Part shown: one piece after another, positions 1 through 9,328 of the stretch
Layout: each line of letters begins with the position of its first letter
Position numbering within the stretch: the stretch's first letter is position 1
DNA from: Desulfuromonadaceae bacterium
GTDB taxonomy: Bacteria; Desulfobacterota; Desulfuromonadia; Geobacterales; Pseudopelobacteraceae
Assembly: GCA_028712075.1 (NCBI GenBank)
Contig: JAQTQX010000034.1
Span: 1 to 40,146 of the forward strand
Length of the DNA: 40,146 bases
Direction of reading: 5' to 3'
Position numbers and translations under genes: made by a program
Notes under the pieces: generated by a model
What the model saw: the letters and a program-made list of their open reading frames with translations, nothing else
Told to the model about the DNA's origin: nothing
The model's database searches: none

Positions 1-5
1 ATGAG

Positions 6-55
6 CTTGTCCTCCCATACCATCGTATTTAACCAGAATCATGGAGGGAGACAAG
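6..55 (+). promoter_or_regulatory. Long imperfect hairpin in the repeated leader
   Basis: The arms pair as CTTGT/ACAAG, then CTCCC/GGGAG after a one-base bulge, then CCAT/ATGG across a small internal loop, giving 14 base pairs closed by a 17-base loop (24-40). No U-run follows, so it is not a simple terminator. If transcribed it would be a structured 5' leader. I do not recognise a known riboswitch class. Confidence 0.5.
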
Positions 56-102
56 GCAAAACTTAGTAACAAACTGAAATAAAAGAATAAACAGAAGAAA
101 AA

Positions 103-117
103 GTCAGAAATTCTGAC
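103..117. promoter_or_regulatory. 15-bp perfect palindrome, possible operator
   Basis: GTCAGAA and TTCTGAC flank one central base, a shape typical of a dimeric regulator site. It lies 30 bp before the PAS-LuxR start codon, and its twin at 40027-40041 lies about 30 bp before the TonB receptor start. The regulator is unknown; the LuxR-type protein encoded next to it is one possibility. Confidence 0.4.
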
Positions 118-147
118 CAATTCGATTGATGCCTGAAGGAGAAGAAT

Positions 148-1020
148 ATGGGGCTGGAAGAGGGTGTAGTGACAGAGCGAAAAAAGTCGGAGCAGGATTT
201 GCTGGTGCAGCATTTGACGCTGCACAGCATCATTGACAGCACCAATGCGCTGATCTTTTCAGTTGACCGGCACTATCGCTACACCTGTTTCAACAAAAAA
301 CACTCGGCGGCCATGAAAGCGCTCTACGGGGCGGAGATCGAACAGGGTCACAGCCTTTACGAGTACATGACTGTTGCGGAGGACCGGGAGATTTCCCGGC
401 GCAATCTTGATAGGGCTTTGGCAGGTGAACATCTTGTGGAAGAGGCCTATTCGGGTGAAGAGTTCCTGTCGCGACGGTATTTTCAGGTAACTCACAACCC
501 GATTATAACCGGACCCGGAGAGGTCATCGGTGTAGCGGTGCTTGCCCAGGATATGACGGAGCTCAAGCGGATCGAATTGGAGATACTTGACCGGCAGAAA
601 CGGCTTTCCGAACTCGTCTGCTGTAATACTTTTTCCGAAAACCTGGAGTTAGCAGCAGCCAAAGGAACTTTTGCCGGGGAATGGGCCAAAGAGGCATTGG
701 TGACCGCAGAAAGAAGAATATCAGCCGGGAAACCGTACTATTGTCCAGGCAACATACTCTTAAAGTCAAAGGAATCCCACATCGGTTCTGCTTCAGAGAA
801 TATTGCATCGGCGCTTACCAAACGGGAGCAGGAAGTGCTGAAGCTTACCGCCGAAGGGTATAATACCAAGGAATTGGCCTTTGAACTCGGCGTCAGTGTC
901 AAGATGATTGAAACTCACCGCAAGCACATCAAGAACAAGCTTGGTCTGAAAAACATTGCACAGCTTGTCACCTGCGCTGCACGTAACGGACTGATTACAA
1001 TTGGAGGGTATGATGAGTAG
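148..1020 (+). CDS. PAS-domain LuxR-type transcriptional regulator
   Basis: This 290-residue protein has an N-terminal PAS sensor domain (about residues 25-140) and a C-terminal LuxR/GerE helix-turn-helix (about 222-280), recognised by the run TKREQEVLKL, then a helix-turn-helix ending in ETHRKHIKNKL. It is probably a one-component cytoplasmic transcription factor that senses a small ligand or redox state through PAS. There is no receiver domain and no membrane segment. The ATG at 148 is preceded by GAAGGAG and an in-frame stop at 127-129, so the start is well supported. Its first residues (VTERKKSEQ) resemble the linker that normally follows an upstream PAS domain, which suggests the protein may be a shortened descendant of a larger multi-PAS regulator. 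The 124-bp terminal repeat lies immediately upstream. The target genes are unknown. Confidence 0.85.
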   Translation: MGLEEGVVTERKKSEQDLLVQHLTLHSIIDSTNALIFSVDRHYRYTCFNKKHSAAMKALYGAEIEQGHSLYEYMTVAEDREISRRNLDRALAGEHLVEEAYSGEEFLSRRYFQVTHNPIITGPGEVIGVAVLAQDMTELKRIELEILDRQKRLSELVCCNTFSENLELAAAKGTFAGEWAKEALVTAERRISAGKPYYCPGNILLKSKESHIGSASENIASALTKREQEVLKLTAEGYNTKELAFELGVSVKMIETHRKHIKNKLGLKNIAQLVTCAARNGLITIGGYDE

Positions 1021-1039
1021 ATGAGAGCGTCAAACAATA

Positions 1040-1093
1040 CCCTCAACCCTCAACCCTCAACCCTCATCCTTGATCCTTGATCTGATCCTTGAT
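1040..1093. repeat. Short tandem heptad repeats
   Basis: Four heptads (CCCTCAA three times, then CCCTCAT) run from 1040 to 1067 and are followed by three CCTTGAT units, two adjacent and one offset by five bases. The 239-bp gap from 1021 to 1259 contains nothing else that I can support as a gene. Such arrays can vary in copy number by replication slippage. Confidence 0.8.
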
Positions 1094-1259
1094 AGCGGTT
1101 TCCCTACCCTCGTATTCCGTAAAAAGCACCATTGACAGCTAACAGTGCCGCAGTAAACTTCTCTTCGTTAGACGTGATTTGTAACCGGAATAGTTCGTCG
1201 ATGATACGTCATTGTCACATCAAACCGCGAACAATCTGCACGAATGAAATGGTCGAGTT

Positions 1260-1769
1260 TTGGACGAAGAGCTAGCGGCTTCTATCAGAACAGCGAATAA
1301 CATCATGAAAACTGTGCATTCATATGCAGCGCATCTATCAGGAGACTGGACTATTGCCGGTCTCGTAAAACAGCTTCAGATCCTGACACAAGCGGATTTT
1401 TGCGGCTTCCGCCCCGGAACCACTGTTGTAATTGATTGCAGCGGCATCAATCGAATCGACCAGAGCGGGTTCCAGCTGCTTTATGTCTGGCTCCACTGCA
1501 TTCAGATCAGGGGACTTACCCCTGAACTTGTCAACATGTCCGGATGTATGTTTGATGCCCAGGAGCGTTTGGGGATCATTCTGCAACCTGCTCAGGAATC
1601 AAAAATGAATCAAGGCGGAAGGTCGTCGTCAAAACCCGGATTCTACCGGGAAAAACCTGGTTCACACTGGAACCAGAAAATGAATAAGGAGATGAGCCAT
1701 GAAACTGGAAGAGATCAAGGTAATCGCGCAGTTGCACAGCATCAAGGTGGGCAAGCTAAAGAAGGCTGA
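1260..1769 (+). CDS. STAS-domain (anti-sigma-factor antagonist-like) protein
   Basis: Residues about 15-115 fit the STAS fold: a short strand before SGDWTI, then the signature strand VVIDCSGINRIDQSGFQLL, which matches the conserved D-S-G region around the phosphorylatable serine of SpoIIAA-like proteins. STAS proteins usually act in partner switching; here the chemoreceptor neighbours suggest a signalling or chemotaxis-linked role. The start is uncertain: 1260 is a TTG with no good ribosome site, and ATG 1305 is an alternative. After the STAS domain the frame continues about 50 residues into low-complexity sequence that overlaps the next gene by 71 bases, so the natural C-terminus may have been lost by frameshift. 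Confidence 0.6.
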   Translation: MDEELAASIRTANNIMKTVHSYAAHLSGDWTIAGLVKQLQILTQADFCGFRPGTTVVIDCSGINRIDQSGFQLLYVWLHCIQIRGLTPELVNMSGCMFDAQERLGIILQPAQESKMNQGGRSSSKPGFYREKPGSHWNQKMNKEMSHETGRDQGNRAVAQHQGGQAKEG

Positions 1770-1878
1770 ACTGGTAAGGGCCATCCAGAAAGCCGAGTGG
1801 AATGAACCCTGTTTCGAGGTGGGCAAGTCTGCAACCTGCGGTCAGACCGGCTGCAGTTGGCGTGAAATCTGTTCATAG
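1699..1878 (+). CDS. Small SAP/Rho-N-like protein, 59 aa
   Basis: This 59-residue ORF begins at an ATG preceded by AAGGAG and ends with TAG at 1876-1878. The N-terminal half ([10 protein letters not shown], then [12 protein letters not shown]) resembles the SAP or Rho N-terminal helix-extended-loop-helix fold that often binds nucleic acid. The C-terminal half carries four cysteines (C-x9-C-x4-C-x5-C), suggesting a metal site or disulfide. I recall similar small proteins being common in Geobacter genomes, but their function is not known to me. It overlaps the tail of the STAS frame and ends 43 bases before the chemoreceptor start. Confidence 0.75.
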   Translation: MKLEEIKVIAQLHSIKVGKLKKAELVRAIQKAEWNEPCFEVGKSATCGQTGCSWREICS

Positions 1879-1921
1879 GTGTGCCATATATTTTACAAAC
1901 AGTCATAGAAGGAGTGACATT

Positions 1922-3622
1922 ATGCAATGGTTCAATAACATGAAGATCGGTACGAGGCTGGGTGGCGTATTCGGAGTAATGCTGTTTCTTCTGCTCGCAG
2001 TAGCGGCTACGGGCTATTGGGGCATGCGTATGATTGACGAGGAGATCGTCAAGGATCTCGACTGCGACGGCGTTATTGCCCAGCACGCCGGCCGGGCACG
2101 GGCAAATATCATTGGACTGCGCCGCTTCGAGAAAGATGCGTTCATAAATATCGGTTCCGCAGAAAAGGTGGCGAACTATTACAAGGACTGGAACGACGAG
2201 AAGACAAGCGTCGAAGAGCGGCTCTCTACTCTGGAGAAGGTTGCTGTTGAGCAGAAAGACAAGGAGCAGATCAAACTGATTAAGGACAATCTGGTTGTCT
2301 ATGCCACCGGCTTCAACAAGGTCTACGCCATGATCCACGACGGCAGGGTGAAGACGACGTCTGAGGCCAACAGCGCCATTGGCGAATACAAGGACGAAGT
2401 TCACAAAATGGAAAATGTGGCTGCTGACTTTGCCAAGGAAGGGTACAAACGACTGGACCACATCAAGGAACTGGCCGAGATCGAGATTAAGCAGGCGCTG
2501 CAGGTTATGCTCCCGATTGTCGTGATTGCCTTTATCATCTGTGTTATTGCTGCCCTGCTGATTACACGCAGCATCAGAAAACCGGTCAATGAAGGGGTTA
2601 TTGTTGCCAACGCGCTTGCAGCGGGTGATCTGACCGTATCGATAGAAGCCACCAGTAAAGATGAAATCGGTCAACTGATGGGAGCCCTCAAAAATATGGT
2701 GGATAAACTTAAACAGGTGGTCGGGGAAGTGATGTCCGCTTCCGACAACGTCGCCTCCGGCAGCCAGGAGCTGTCAAGCACGGCGCAGCAGATGTCCCAG
2801 GGGGCTACGGAGCAGGCAGCCTCAGCTGAAGAAGTATCCTCCAGCATGGAAGAGATGGCCTCCAGTATCCGCCAGAATACCGATAACGCCATGCAGACCG
2901 AAAAAATCTCCATCAAGAGTTCCGTCGATGCCAAAGATGGTGGCAAAGCAGTGGTTGAAACCGTTGCCGCCATGAAGGAGATCGCCACCAAGATCGGCAT
3001 TATCGAAGAGATCGCCCGCCAGACCAACCTGTTGGCCCTGAACGCTGCCATTGAAGCGGCCCGTGCCGGTGAGCACGGCAAAGGTTTTGCCGTGGTTGCC
3101 TCAGAAGTGCGCAAGCTTGCCGAACGGAGCCAATCGGCCGCCGGTGAGATATCGAGCCTTTCCAGCCGCAGTGTGGCGATAGCCGAGCAGGCGGGCGAGA
3201 TGCTGACCAAGATGGTACCGGATATTCAGCGCACCGCCGAACTGGTGCAGGAAATCACCGCATCCAGCAAAGAGCAGGATAGCGGCGCCGAACAGATCAA
3301 CAAGGCCATTCAGCAGCTTGACCAGGTCATCCAGCAGAACGCCTCCGCCTCCGAAGAGATGGCCTCCACCTCTGAAGAACTCTCCAGCCAGGCCGAACAG
3401 CTGCAGAACTCCATCAGTTTCTTCCGGGTAGAGAGTGGAGGCTCCCGGCAGACGGCACGCGCGCAGCATGTTCCGCAGCACAAGGCCCAGGTAGCCCATA
3501 TTGGCCACGGTCATAAAGATGCGGAAGCGACAGAAAAGAAAAAGGGGAGCAGCAAAGGCGTCCACCTCCAGCTCGGTCAGGCCGGTCCGGATCATCTGGA
3601 TGATGAGTTTGAAAAGTACTGA
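1922..3622 (+). CDS. Methyl-accepting chemotaxis protein
   Basis: This 566-residue transmembrane chemoreceptor has a first membrane segment at about 13-35, a four-helix-bundle-type periplasmic sensor, a second membrane segment at about 193-215, a HAMP linker, and a cytoplasmic signalling coiled coil. The kinase-control hairpin tip ([20 protein letters not shown]) lies near residues 361-380. The receptor controls a CheA/CheW complex; the ligand cannot be read from sequence. The start was moved to ATG 1922, which has AAGGAG seven bases upstream and begins directly before the first membrane segment; the longer frame from 1802 adds 40 residues that overlap the SAP gene. Its signalling domain is nearly the same as that of the receptor at 4723, so the two are recent paralogs or share sequence by gene conversion. 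cheW follows. Confidence 0.93.
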   Translation: MQWFNNMKIGTRLGGVFGVMLFLLLAVAATGYWGMRMIDEEIVKDLDCDGVIAQHAGRARANIIGLRRFEKDAFINIGSAEKVANYYKDWNDEKTSVEERLSTLEKVAVEQKDKEQIKLIKDNLVVYATGFNKVYAMIHDGRVKTTSEANSAIGEYKDEVHKMENVAADFAKEGYKRLDHIKELAEIEIKQALQVMLPIVVIAFIICVIAALLITRSIRKPVNEGVIVANALAAGDLTVSIEATSKDEIGQLMGALKNMVDKLKQVVGEVMSASDNVASGSQELSSTAQQMSQGATEQAASAEEVSSSMEEMASSIRQNTDNAMQTEKISIKSSVDAKDGGKAVVETVAAMKEIATKIGIIEEIARQTNLLALNAAIEAARAGEHGKGFAVVASEVRKLAERSQSAAGEISSLSSRSVAIAEQAGEMLTKMVPDIQRTAELVQEITASSKEQDSGAEQINKAIQQLDQVIQQNASASEEMASTSEELSSQAEQLQNSISFFRVESGGSRQTARAQHVPQHKAQVAHIGHGHKDAEATEKKKGSSKGVHLQLGQAGPDHLDDEFEKY

Positions 3623-3673
3623 GAGGCAAAGGCGAACCTCTCCTGTCCTAAGGGGAGGGACATGCTACGTGAT

Positions 3674-3720
3674 GTTAGCTCCCCCTCTTACAGATAAGAG
3701 GGGGGTGGGGGGAGTTATGA
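3674..3720. repeat. Intergenic palindromic repeat (REP-like), copy 1
   Basis: The block begins GTTAGCTCCCCC, has a stem CCCCCTCTT/AAGAGGGGG around a six-base loop, and ends in a G-rich tract and AGTTATGA. A related copy, in inverse orientation, lies between nifD and nifK (20841-20889), sharing the GTTAGCTCCCCC opening, the central hairpin and the GGGGGG tail. It separates the chemoreceptor gene from cheW and may also weaken read-through. Confidence 0.65.
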
Positions 3721-3751
3721 TTCTGACTATCAATTTTTGGAGGTTTCTTCT

Positions 3752-4234
3752 ATGTCCATATCAACCATAACAGAAACAACCCAATACCTGACCTTCAAGC
3801 TGGACGAGGAAGTTTTTGCGCTTGATGTGGCCAAGGTGCGGGAAATTCTTGAATACACCACTGTTACCAAGGTGCCGCAGACACCCGATTTCATGCGGGG
3901 GGTCATCAACCTGCGCGGCAGTGTGGTGCCGGTGATCGACCTCCGCCTGAAATTCGGCATGACAGCAACCGAACAGAGCATCAACACCTGCATCATCGTG
4001 GCGGAGGTGGATATGGAGGGTGAAACCATCCTGCTGGGAGTCCTGGCCGATTCGGTGCAGGAGGTGAACGAGATGGAACCTGCCCAGATCGAGGCCGCAC
4101 CCCATATCGGCACCCGCCTCAACACCGATTTCATCAAAGGGATGGGGAAACAGGACGGCAATTTTGTGATGATCCTGGATATCGACAAGGTGTTCAATTC
4201 TGAAGAGCTGTCGTACATCCAGGGTGCAGGTTAA
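3752..4234 (+). CDS. cheW: Chemotaxis coupling protein CheW
   Basis: This 160-residue protein is a single CheW domain: the opening strand TQYLTFKLDEEVFALD, then KVREILEYTTVTKVPQTPDF, GVINLRGSVVPVIDLR and the later NFVMILDIDKVF are the conserved parts of the fold. CheW links chemoreceptors to the histidine kinase CheA at the inner face of the membrane. The ATG at 3752 is chosen because GGAGG lies eight bases upstream; the frame can be extended to a TTG at 3737, but that would include the ribosome site. It lies between two chemoreceptor genes with which it probably works. No cheA, cheY, cheB or cheR is in this window. Confidence 0.95.
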   Translation: MSISTITETTQYLTFKLDEEVFALDVAKVREILEYTTVTKVPQTPDFMRGVINLRGSVVPVIDLRLKFGMTATEQSINTCIIVAEVDMEGETILLGVLADSVQEVNEMEPAQIEAAPHIGTRLNTDFIKGMGKQDGNFVMILDIDKVFNSEELSYIQGAG

Positions 4235-4288
4235 CCGGAGTTTAACGGTAAATATCTGAATACCAAATTTGATTGGGGGGAAGTTCCG

Positions 4289-4627
4289 ATGTCAATAGCT
4301 CAAATATCACCGTTCACTGTTTTGGGCAATTCTTCACAAACCACCTCACTGGTAGAGGCTTACAAGAGTTCACCCCCTGTTCACACCGGGGATAATATCC
4401 GGAAAGCTGTACTTGCAAACAGTACCGACACTGTTACCATCTCAAGACAGGCGCTGCAGATGGCGGGAAGGAGTGCTGCTGTGGAAAACGAATCAACAAA
4501 TAATGTCTCAAATAGCATGATAAATATCTCCAACGTGATTGCGGGGGCTTCACGTGGCACCCGGGAATCGGCTGCAGCAACTGAGGAGTTGAGCGAAAAT
4601 GCCAAGGAACTTCAGCGCCAGGTATAG
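4289..4627 (+). CDS. Small protein ending in a chemoreceptor-tail fragment, probable remnant
   Basis: The 112-residue frame has two unlike parts. Residues 1-65 are unrecognised apart from TDTVTISRQALQMAG, a pattern seen in small flagellar-type or motility-linked proteins. Residues about 80-112 (SRGTRESAAATEELSENAKE and on to LQRQV) look like the last helix of a methyl-accepting chemotaxis protein. A TAG stop then interrupts the phase, but the same frame continues QFKLA before a second stop, exactly how many chemoreceptors end. This points to a decayed receptor whose middle was deleted, with its tail joined to another reading frame. A ribosome site (GGGGGGAAG) precedes the ATG, so a peptide may still be made. 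Confidence 0.5.
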   Translation: MSIAQISPFTVLGNSSQTTSLVEAYKSSPPVHTGDNIRKAVLANSTDTVTISRQALQMAGRSAAVENESTNNVSNSMINISNVIAGASRGTRESAAATEELSENAKELQRQV

Positions 4628-4722
4628 CAGTTCAAGCTGGCATAAATAACCGCATACCCGTAACAGTAACGAGATTATTTTCAGATATGCGGCGAAGAAT
4701 AACAAGATAAAGGAGGTCGCAT

Positions 4723-6381
4723 ATGTCCAAGGAAATGAAAGTCGGAACGAAACTGTATCTATTGACCGGTTTTATGTCGTTTCTGCTCGTCACCATCGGA
4801 ATACTGGGTTTGACAACCGCTAAACATGCCGATGACAGCCTTGATACGGTTTACAAGGACCGTGTCGTGCCGCTCGAGCAGTTGAAAATGATCGCGGACA
4901 TGTATGCGGTCAACATCGTGGACACCTCCCACAAGGTACGCAACGGCAACCTGAATTGGGCGGAAGGGAGAAAGAACGTCGATCAGGCACTGAAAGCGGT
5001 CAAGGAAAAATGGGAAGCGTACCTTGCAACCACTCTGGTAGCCGAGGAGAAAAAACTGGTCGATGAGATCACCCCGCTTATGAAAAGCGCAGACGTAGCG
5101 GTGGAAAAGCTCAAAGGGCTGCTGCAAAAGGAAGATGCCGGAGGCTTGGCACAATTCACCATTAGTGAATTGTATCCGGCCATTGATCCGGTATCGGATC
5201 GATTCAGCCAACTGGTGGAGGTGCAGTTGAAAGTAGCGAAGAGCGAATATGAAAAGAGCTCGGCTGAATTTGACCGCAATCGAATTATCTCCATTGGTGT
5301 GATCGCTGCCGGGATACTCTTTTCCCTGCTGATTGCAACCCTGATTATACGCAACCTTGTGAAGCAATTGGGTGGCGAACCGTCACATATCGCCGAAATT
5401 GCCGAAAAAATAGCCGCAGGCGACCTGACCGTATCGCTTGACTCCGGCAAACAGCAGGATACCGGTGTCTTTGCCGCTATGAAAGGTATGGTCGAAAAAC
5501 TCCGCGTAGTTGTGGGCGACGTGATGAGCGCCACCGACAATGTCTCCTCCGGCAGCCAGCAGCTCTCGGCCACGGCTCAGCAGATGTCTCAGGGGGCCAC
5601 CGAACAGGCAGCCAGCGCCGAAGAAGTTTCCTCCAGCATGGAGCAGATGGCCTCCAGCATTCGCCAGAATACCGATAACGCCCTGCAGACGGAAAAAATC
5701 TCTGTCAAGAGTTCCGTTGACGCCAAAGATGGTGGCAAGGCGGTCATCGAAACAGTTGTTGCCATGAAAGAGATTGCCGCCAAGATCAGTATTGTCGAAG
5801 AGATTGCCCGTCAGACCAACCTGCTGGCGCTGAACGCCGCAATCGAAGCGGCCCGGGCCGGTGAGCATGGCAAAGGATTTGCCGTCGTCGCCTCCGAAGT
5901 CCGCAAACTTGCCGAGCGAAGTCAGTCGGCAGCCGGCGAAATCTCCGGCCTCTCTTCCCGCAGTGTAGCGATTGCCGAACAGGCTGGTGAGATGCTGACC
6001 AGGATGGTGCCGGATATTCAGAAAACAGCCGAACTGGTACTGGAAATCACCGCATCCAGTAAAGAACAGGACAGCGGCGCCGAGCAGATCAACAAGGCCA
6101 TTCAACAGCTGGACAGCGTCATCCAGCAGAATGCCTCGGCTTCGGAGGAAATGGCTTCCACCTCCGAGGAGCTTGCCAGCCAGGCAGATCAATTGAAAGA
6201 TACCATCTCCTTCTTCCGCATTGACAGCAGCGGCAGCAGACAGGAGGCGCTTTGCACGACTGCCCCGCTGCTCAATGTGCAAACAGTCCGGATCAGCCGG
6301 AACGGCCGTACTGGCGGTTCCCGCGAAACTTCCGCTACCGGCAGAATCCCAATTCTGACTGATGAGCTTCAGGCCGTTTGA
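4723..6381 (+). CDS. Methyl-accepting chemotaxis protein
   Basis: This 552-residue receptor has a first membrane segment at about 9-31, a helical periplasmic sensor with the 4HB_MCP look (residues 35-185), a second membrane segment at about 188-211, a HAMP domain, and the cytoplasmic signalling coil with its hairpin tip at about 360-380. AAAGGAGG lies upstream of ATG 4723. The signalling region matches the receptor at 1922 almost residue for residue, including [20 protein letters not shown], while the sensor parts differ, so the pair likely report different stimuli to the same kinase. The last 40 residues after the coil are basic and low in order; I see no CheR-binding pentapeptide. Confidence 0.93.
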   Translation: MSKEMKVGTKLYLLTGFMSFLLVTIGILGLTTAKHADDSLDTVYKDRVVPLEQLKMIADMYAVNIVDTSHKVRNGNLNWAEGRKNVDQALKAVKEKWEAYLATTLVAEEKKLVDEITPLMKSADVAVEKLKGLLQKEDAGGLAQFTISELYPAIDPVSDRFSQLVEVQLKVAKSEYEKSSAEFDRNRIISIGVIAAGILFSLLIATLIIRNLVKQLGGEPSHIAEIAEKIAAGDLTVSLDSGKQQDTGVFAAMKGMVEKLRVVVGDVMSATDNVSSGSQQLSATAQQMSQGATEQAASAEEVSSSMEQMASSIRQNTDNALQTEKISVKSSVDAKDGGKAVIETVVAMKEIAAKISIVEEIARQTNLLALNAAIEAARAGEHGKGFAVVASEVRKLAERSQSAAGEISGLSSRSVAIAEQAGEMLTRMVPDIQKTAELVLEITASSKEQDSGAEQINKAIQQLDSVIQQNASASEEMASTSEELASQADQLKDTISFFRIDSSGSRQEALCTTAPLLNVQTVRISRNGRTGGSRETSATGRIPILTDELQAV

Positions 6382-6438
6382 AGGAATGACCCGGGATGGT
6401 TTTGCTGCCTGCCTGTAAAAAACTGTACGGAGGCACAC

Positions 6439-6495
6439 ATGAGTAACATTCTGAAAGAAATTTCGGCAGAAACAGGTGCCGCATCCCATGCCTGA
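6439..6495 (+). CDS. 18-codon upstream ORF coupled to the hybrid kinase
   Basis: ATG 6439 has GGAGG five bases upstream, the best ribosome site in this gap. The 18-residue frame stops at TGA 6493-6495, just inside the kinase start (ATG 6488). The kinase itself lacks a good ribosome site. Either this is a translationally coupled leader peptide or a frameshift has separated the original start from the kinase. Confidence 0.4.
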   Translation: MSNILKEISAETGAASHA

Positions 6496-8827
6496 ACGCG
6501 GTGAAATATCAATCCTGCTGGTGGAACATTGCTCCGAAAACCTGAGCTGGATCGAGGAGCATGTATCCGGCCTGGATATCGAGCTTTTCTGGGCATCTTC
6601 CGGAGCCGAGGCTCTGGAGCTTGCCAGGGAAAACGATTTTGCCATGGCACTGCTCGGGGTCAATAATCCTGAAAGCGGCCTGGAAACAGCAAAGATGATC
6701 CTGTCCAATCAGGAGACGCAGCATATCCCGCTCATTTTCGTGAGTAACGGACCGGAGGATATCTCACTATCTTTGAAAACAATCGGGCCCGGTATTGTTG
6801 ATTACCTGACAAGACCGATTGAACCGCTTATGCTGCACAATAAACTGCAGCTTTTCCGGGAACTTTTTCACCAGCGCAAGGCAGCCAGAAGACATATTAC
6901 GGCGCTCAGCGAAACCCATGAACAGCTGAGGAAGGGGAAAGAACGCTATAAACGTCTTCTGGAGTCGGTGACCAGTTATGTCTACAGCGTACGTGTGCAT
7001 GAAGGTCTGCCAGTATCTACCGTACATAGTCAGGGGAGTGAGGCGATGACCGGTTTTTCACCTGAGGAGTATGCCGCTGACCCTGGCCTCTGGTACAGAA
7101 TGATACCTGAAGAGGATCGTCCCCTCGTTCTTGATGTCGCGAAGCGCATTCTGAATACCGCGTCCCCCCTGACGATTGAGCACCGCATTCATCACAAGGA
7201 TGGTCATATCCATTGGGTAAGAAATACGCTGGTGCCGCAATTTAATCTGGAAGGCGAGCTTTTCAGCTATGACGGCATCATCAGTGACATCACCGAGCGC
7301 AATCAGGCGGAGAGAAAACTGGCCAAATCCGTCTCGCTGCTGGAAGCCACCCTTGAGTCAACCGCAGACGGGATTCTTGTCGTTGACATGGAAGGCACCG
7401 TCATCAGCTACAACAAAAAATACCTTTCCTTATGGGGTATCTCCGAAGACATTGTTGCAAGCAGAAACGACAGGATTGCTCATAAGTTGCGCCAGCTGAA
7501 AGAGCCTGAGCCTCTTGCGGAAAAGCTTCACTATATGTATGCGCATCCGGAAGCCAAAAACTCAGAGCAGGTGGAGCTTACCGATGGCCGACTGTTTGAG
7601 ATCTATTCCAAACCGCAGATAATGGGAGATGAGATCGTCGGAAGGGTCTGGAGTTTTCGTGACATTACCGATAAGAAAAATCTGGAAGAGCAACTGAGGC
7701 ATGCACAGAAGATGGAGGCTATCGGGCAGATGGCGGGGGGCATTGCCCATGACTTCAATAATATCCTTACAGTAATCCTTGGTTATGGTTCGCGGCTTCA
7801 GGAACTGTGCAGCGACGACGAACTTCAACGGGAAAATATCGATCAGGTGCTTAAAGCGGCGGAACGGGCGGCCAATCTGACCCGCAGCCTGCTGGTATTC
7901 AGCAGCAGACAGGTTATGACTGCCCAGACGGTGGATCTGAACGATATTGTCCGTAATATGGAGAAATTCCTCCGCAGAATTATCGGAGAGGATATAGAGC
8001 TCCGGACCGGTTTCCCGCAGGAGCGGCTCACGGTATATGCCGATAGCGGCCAGTTGGAACAGGTCGTGATGAATCTGGCAGTCAACGCCCGTGACGCGAT
8101 GCCTCGCGGTGGAATTCTGGAAATTGAAACGCAATTTGTAGAGCCGGACAAGGGATTTTTTCAGGCATTTGGAGAGGGAGAGCCCGGTTCGTACGCCATG
8201 CTGATGGTATCAGATAACGGCTGCGGAATGGACAATGTGACTCGCGAAAAGCTCTTTGAACCGTTTTTCAGTACCAAGGGTGTAGGGAAAGGGACCGGTC
8301 TCGGCCTTTCGGTAGTTTACGGGATTGTCCGGCAGCACAAAGGGTTTATCAAGGTTTTCAGCAAACCGGGCATGGGGACAACCTTTAAAATCCTGATCCC
8401 GCTATACAAGGGTGAGCTGCATGCTGCGGCAAAGAATTTTTCACCTGTTCCTGCGGGTGGGGCAGAAACCATCCTGGTTGCGGAAGATGATCCGGATATT
8501 CGCCAGCTGGCTGCAACATGCCTGCAGGAATTCGGCTATAACGTGATTGTTGCGAAAGACGGGGTTGAGGTCGTCAGAAAATTCAGGGCCCGCAAAAACG
8601 AGATCGACCTTGTTGCCATTGACTTGCTTATGCCCAAAAAAAGCGGCCAGGAGGTATACAGGGAGATCAAAAAAATGAGGCCGAACACCAAAATAGTATT
8701 TATGAGCGGTTACAGTCCTGATCTGCTTCAGAGCAGGGGGCTCTGCAAAAACGGCAATGAAATCCTTATGAAACCGTTCCGACCGTTCGATCTGGCGCGG
8801 AAAGTACGGGAGGTGCTGGATAAATAG
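6488..8827 (+). CDS. Hybrid sensor histidine kinase: pseudo-REC, PAS, PAS, HisKA, HATPase, REC
   Basis: About 779 residues, soluble, with domains in order: a receiver-like domain (about 6-120), two PAS domains (about 154-268 and 278-395), a HisKA dimerisation domain with the phospho-acceptor H421 in [11 protein letters not shown], a HATPase domain with the N box [11 protein letters not shown] and the [11 protein letters not shown] lid, and a C-terminal receiver with acceptor D712 ([10 protein letters not shown]). The first receiver has lost its acceptor aspartate: the position reads [10 protein letters not shown], with glycine where aspartate should be, and its acidic pocket is VEHCS, so it probably cannot be phosphorylated and may be a binding module. 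A GTG at 6476 could extend the protein by four residues. No output domain is present, so the phosphate must pass to a separate protein. Confidence 0.88.
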   Translation: MPERGEISILLVEHCSENLSWIEEHVSGLDIELFWASSGAEALELARENDFAMALLGVNNPESGLETAKMILSNQETQHIPLIFVSNGPEDISLSLKTIGPGIVDYLTRPIEPLMLHNKLQLFRELFHQRKAARRHITALSETHEQLRKGKERYKRLLESVTSYVYSVRVHEGLPVSTVHSQGSEAMTGFSPEEYAADPGLWYRMIPEEDRPLVLDVAKRILNTASPLTIEHRIHHKDGHIHWVRNTLVPQFNLEGELFSYDGIISDITERNQAERKLAKSVSLLEATLESTADGILVVDMEGTVISYNKKYLSLWGISEDIVASRNDRIAHKLRQLKEPEPLAEKLHYMYAHPEAKNSEQVELTDGRLFEIYSKPQIMGDEIVGRVWSFRDITDKKNLEEQLRHAQKMEAIGQMAGGIAHDFNNILTVILGYGSRLQELCSDDELQRENIDQVLKAAERAANLTRSLLVFSSRQVMTAQTVDLNDIVRNMEKFLRRIIGEDIELRTGFPQERLTVYADSGQLEQVVMNLAVNARDAMPRGGILEIETQFVEPDKGFFQAFGEGEPGSYAMLMVSDNGCGMDNVTREKLFEPFFSTKGVGKGTGLGLSVVYGIVRQHKGFIKVFSKPGMGTTFKILIPLYKGELHAAAKNFSPVPAGGAETILVAEDDPDIRQLAATCLQEFGYNVIVAKDGVEVVRKFRARKNEIDLVAIDLLMPKKSGQEVYREIKKMRPNTKIVFMSGYSPDLLQSRGLCKNGNEILMKPFRPFDLARKVREVLDK

Positions 8828-9328
8828 CGGTAAATATTTCAGATGCATGTAGCAAATCAACCCAAAGGAGGTTTGGGGCAATAAATAATACCGGAAGAGA
8901 TCAAGACAATTGAGTTGCAGAACGGTTGCGGCCAAGCTTGGAAATTGCATGAATTGTGAGTTTTTTAAGCTGATTACTGCGGAAGAAGGACAAAACCTGT
9001 CAAGAAATACAGATATACTGCAGGCCAGACTGCACTAGAAAAGTACCCGTTTTTGGCCAGGCATTTCTCCGTTTTTGACGTTCTTTGCGCTTTTGCTGCT
9101 TCGGGTGAGGCGACTTTTGTTCATATTGACCGAGCCCCTAATATTCATGGAGAACGGAAACATATACCCGGCAGGTGATCAATAAGACGCCTGCCGTTTC
9201 TGATCCATAAATGTAGATAAAGTGCTGCAAATACCGGCCTTGACAATCATTAAATGAGCGATATGATTTTGCCATACCGGGGTGAATGGAATGAGCACTG
9301 TTGGTAACGACGCTCTGTCGGCGCGGCC
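8828..9328. other. 501-bp gap with a possible decayed small gene
   Basis: At 8870-8960 a strong AAAGGAGG is followed by a stretch encoding PEEIKTIELQ, which recalls the start of the SAP-like gene at 1699 (both share the bases GAAGAGATCAAG), but no start codon remains and the frame ends quickly. A 29-codon frame from ATG 8950 has no known resemblance. I see no further gene or clear promoter up to 9328. Confidence 0.35.
9169..9196 (+). terminator. Weak hairpin before the kinase operon
   Basis: CGGCAGG and CCTGCCG pair across a 14-base loop and are followed by TTTC. The short U-run makes termination doubtful; it may only be a leader structure before the gene at 9329. Confidence 0.25.

Larger units (their letters stand above)
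1..124 (+). repeat. Left copy of 124-bp terminal inverted repeat
   Basis: Bases 1-124 are the exact reverse complement of bases 40020-40143; position i pairs with position 40144-i and the first mismatch is at base 125. The repeat sits directly upstream of the PAS-LuxR gene at 148, and its right copy sits directly upstream of a TonB receptor gene, so both genes point away from a shared leader. It contains a long hairpin and a 15-bp palindrome. It could be a dispersed regulatory repeat or the repeat at which a contig ended. Confidence 0.95.

Noticed and set aside
1..147. Standard sigma-70 promoter within the terminal repeat
   Set aside because: No -35/-10 pair with acceptable spacing could be seen; TTGTCC and TATTTA are only 13 bases apart.
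1040..1093. CRISPR array
   Set aside because: The repeats are seven bases long and directly adjacent, with no spacers and no cas genes.
2671..3595. Long minus-strand reading frames across the first chemoreceptor (and at 5383-6708 across the second)
   Set aside because: They mirror the coding frame of clear chemoreceptor genes, have repetitive composition and no family resemblance.
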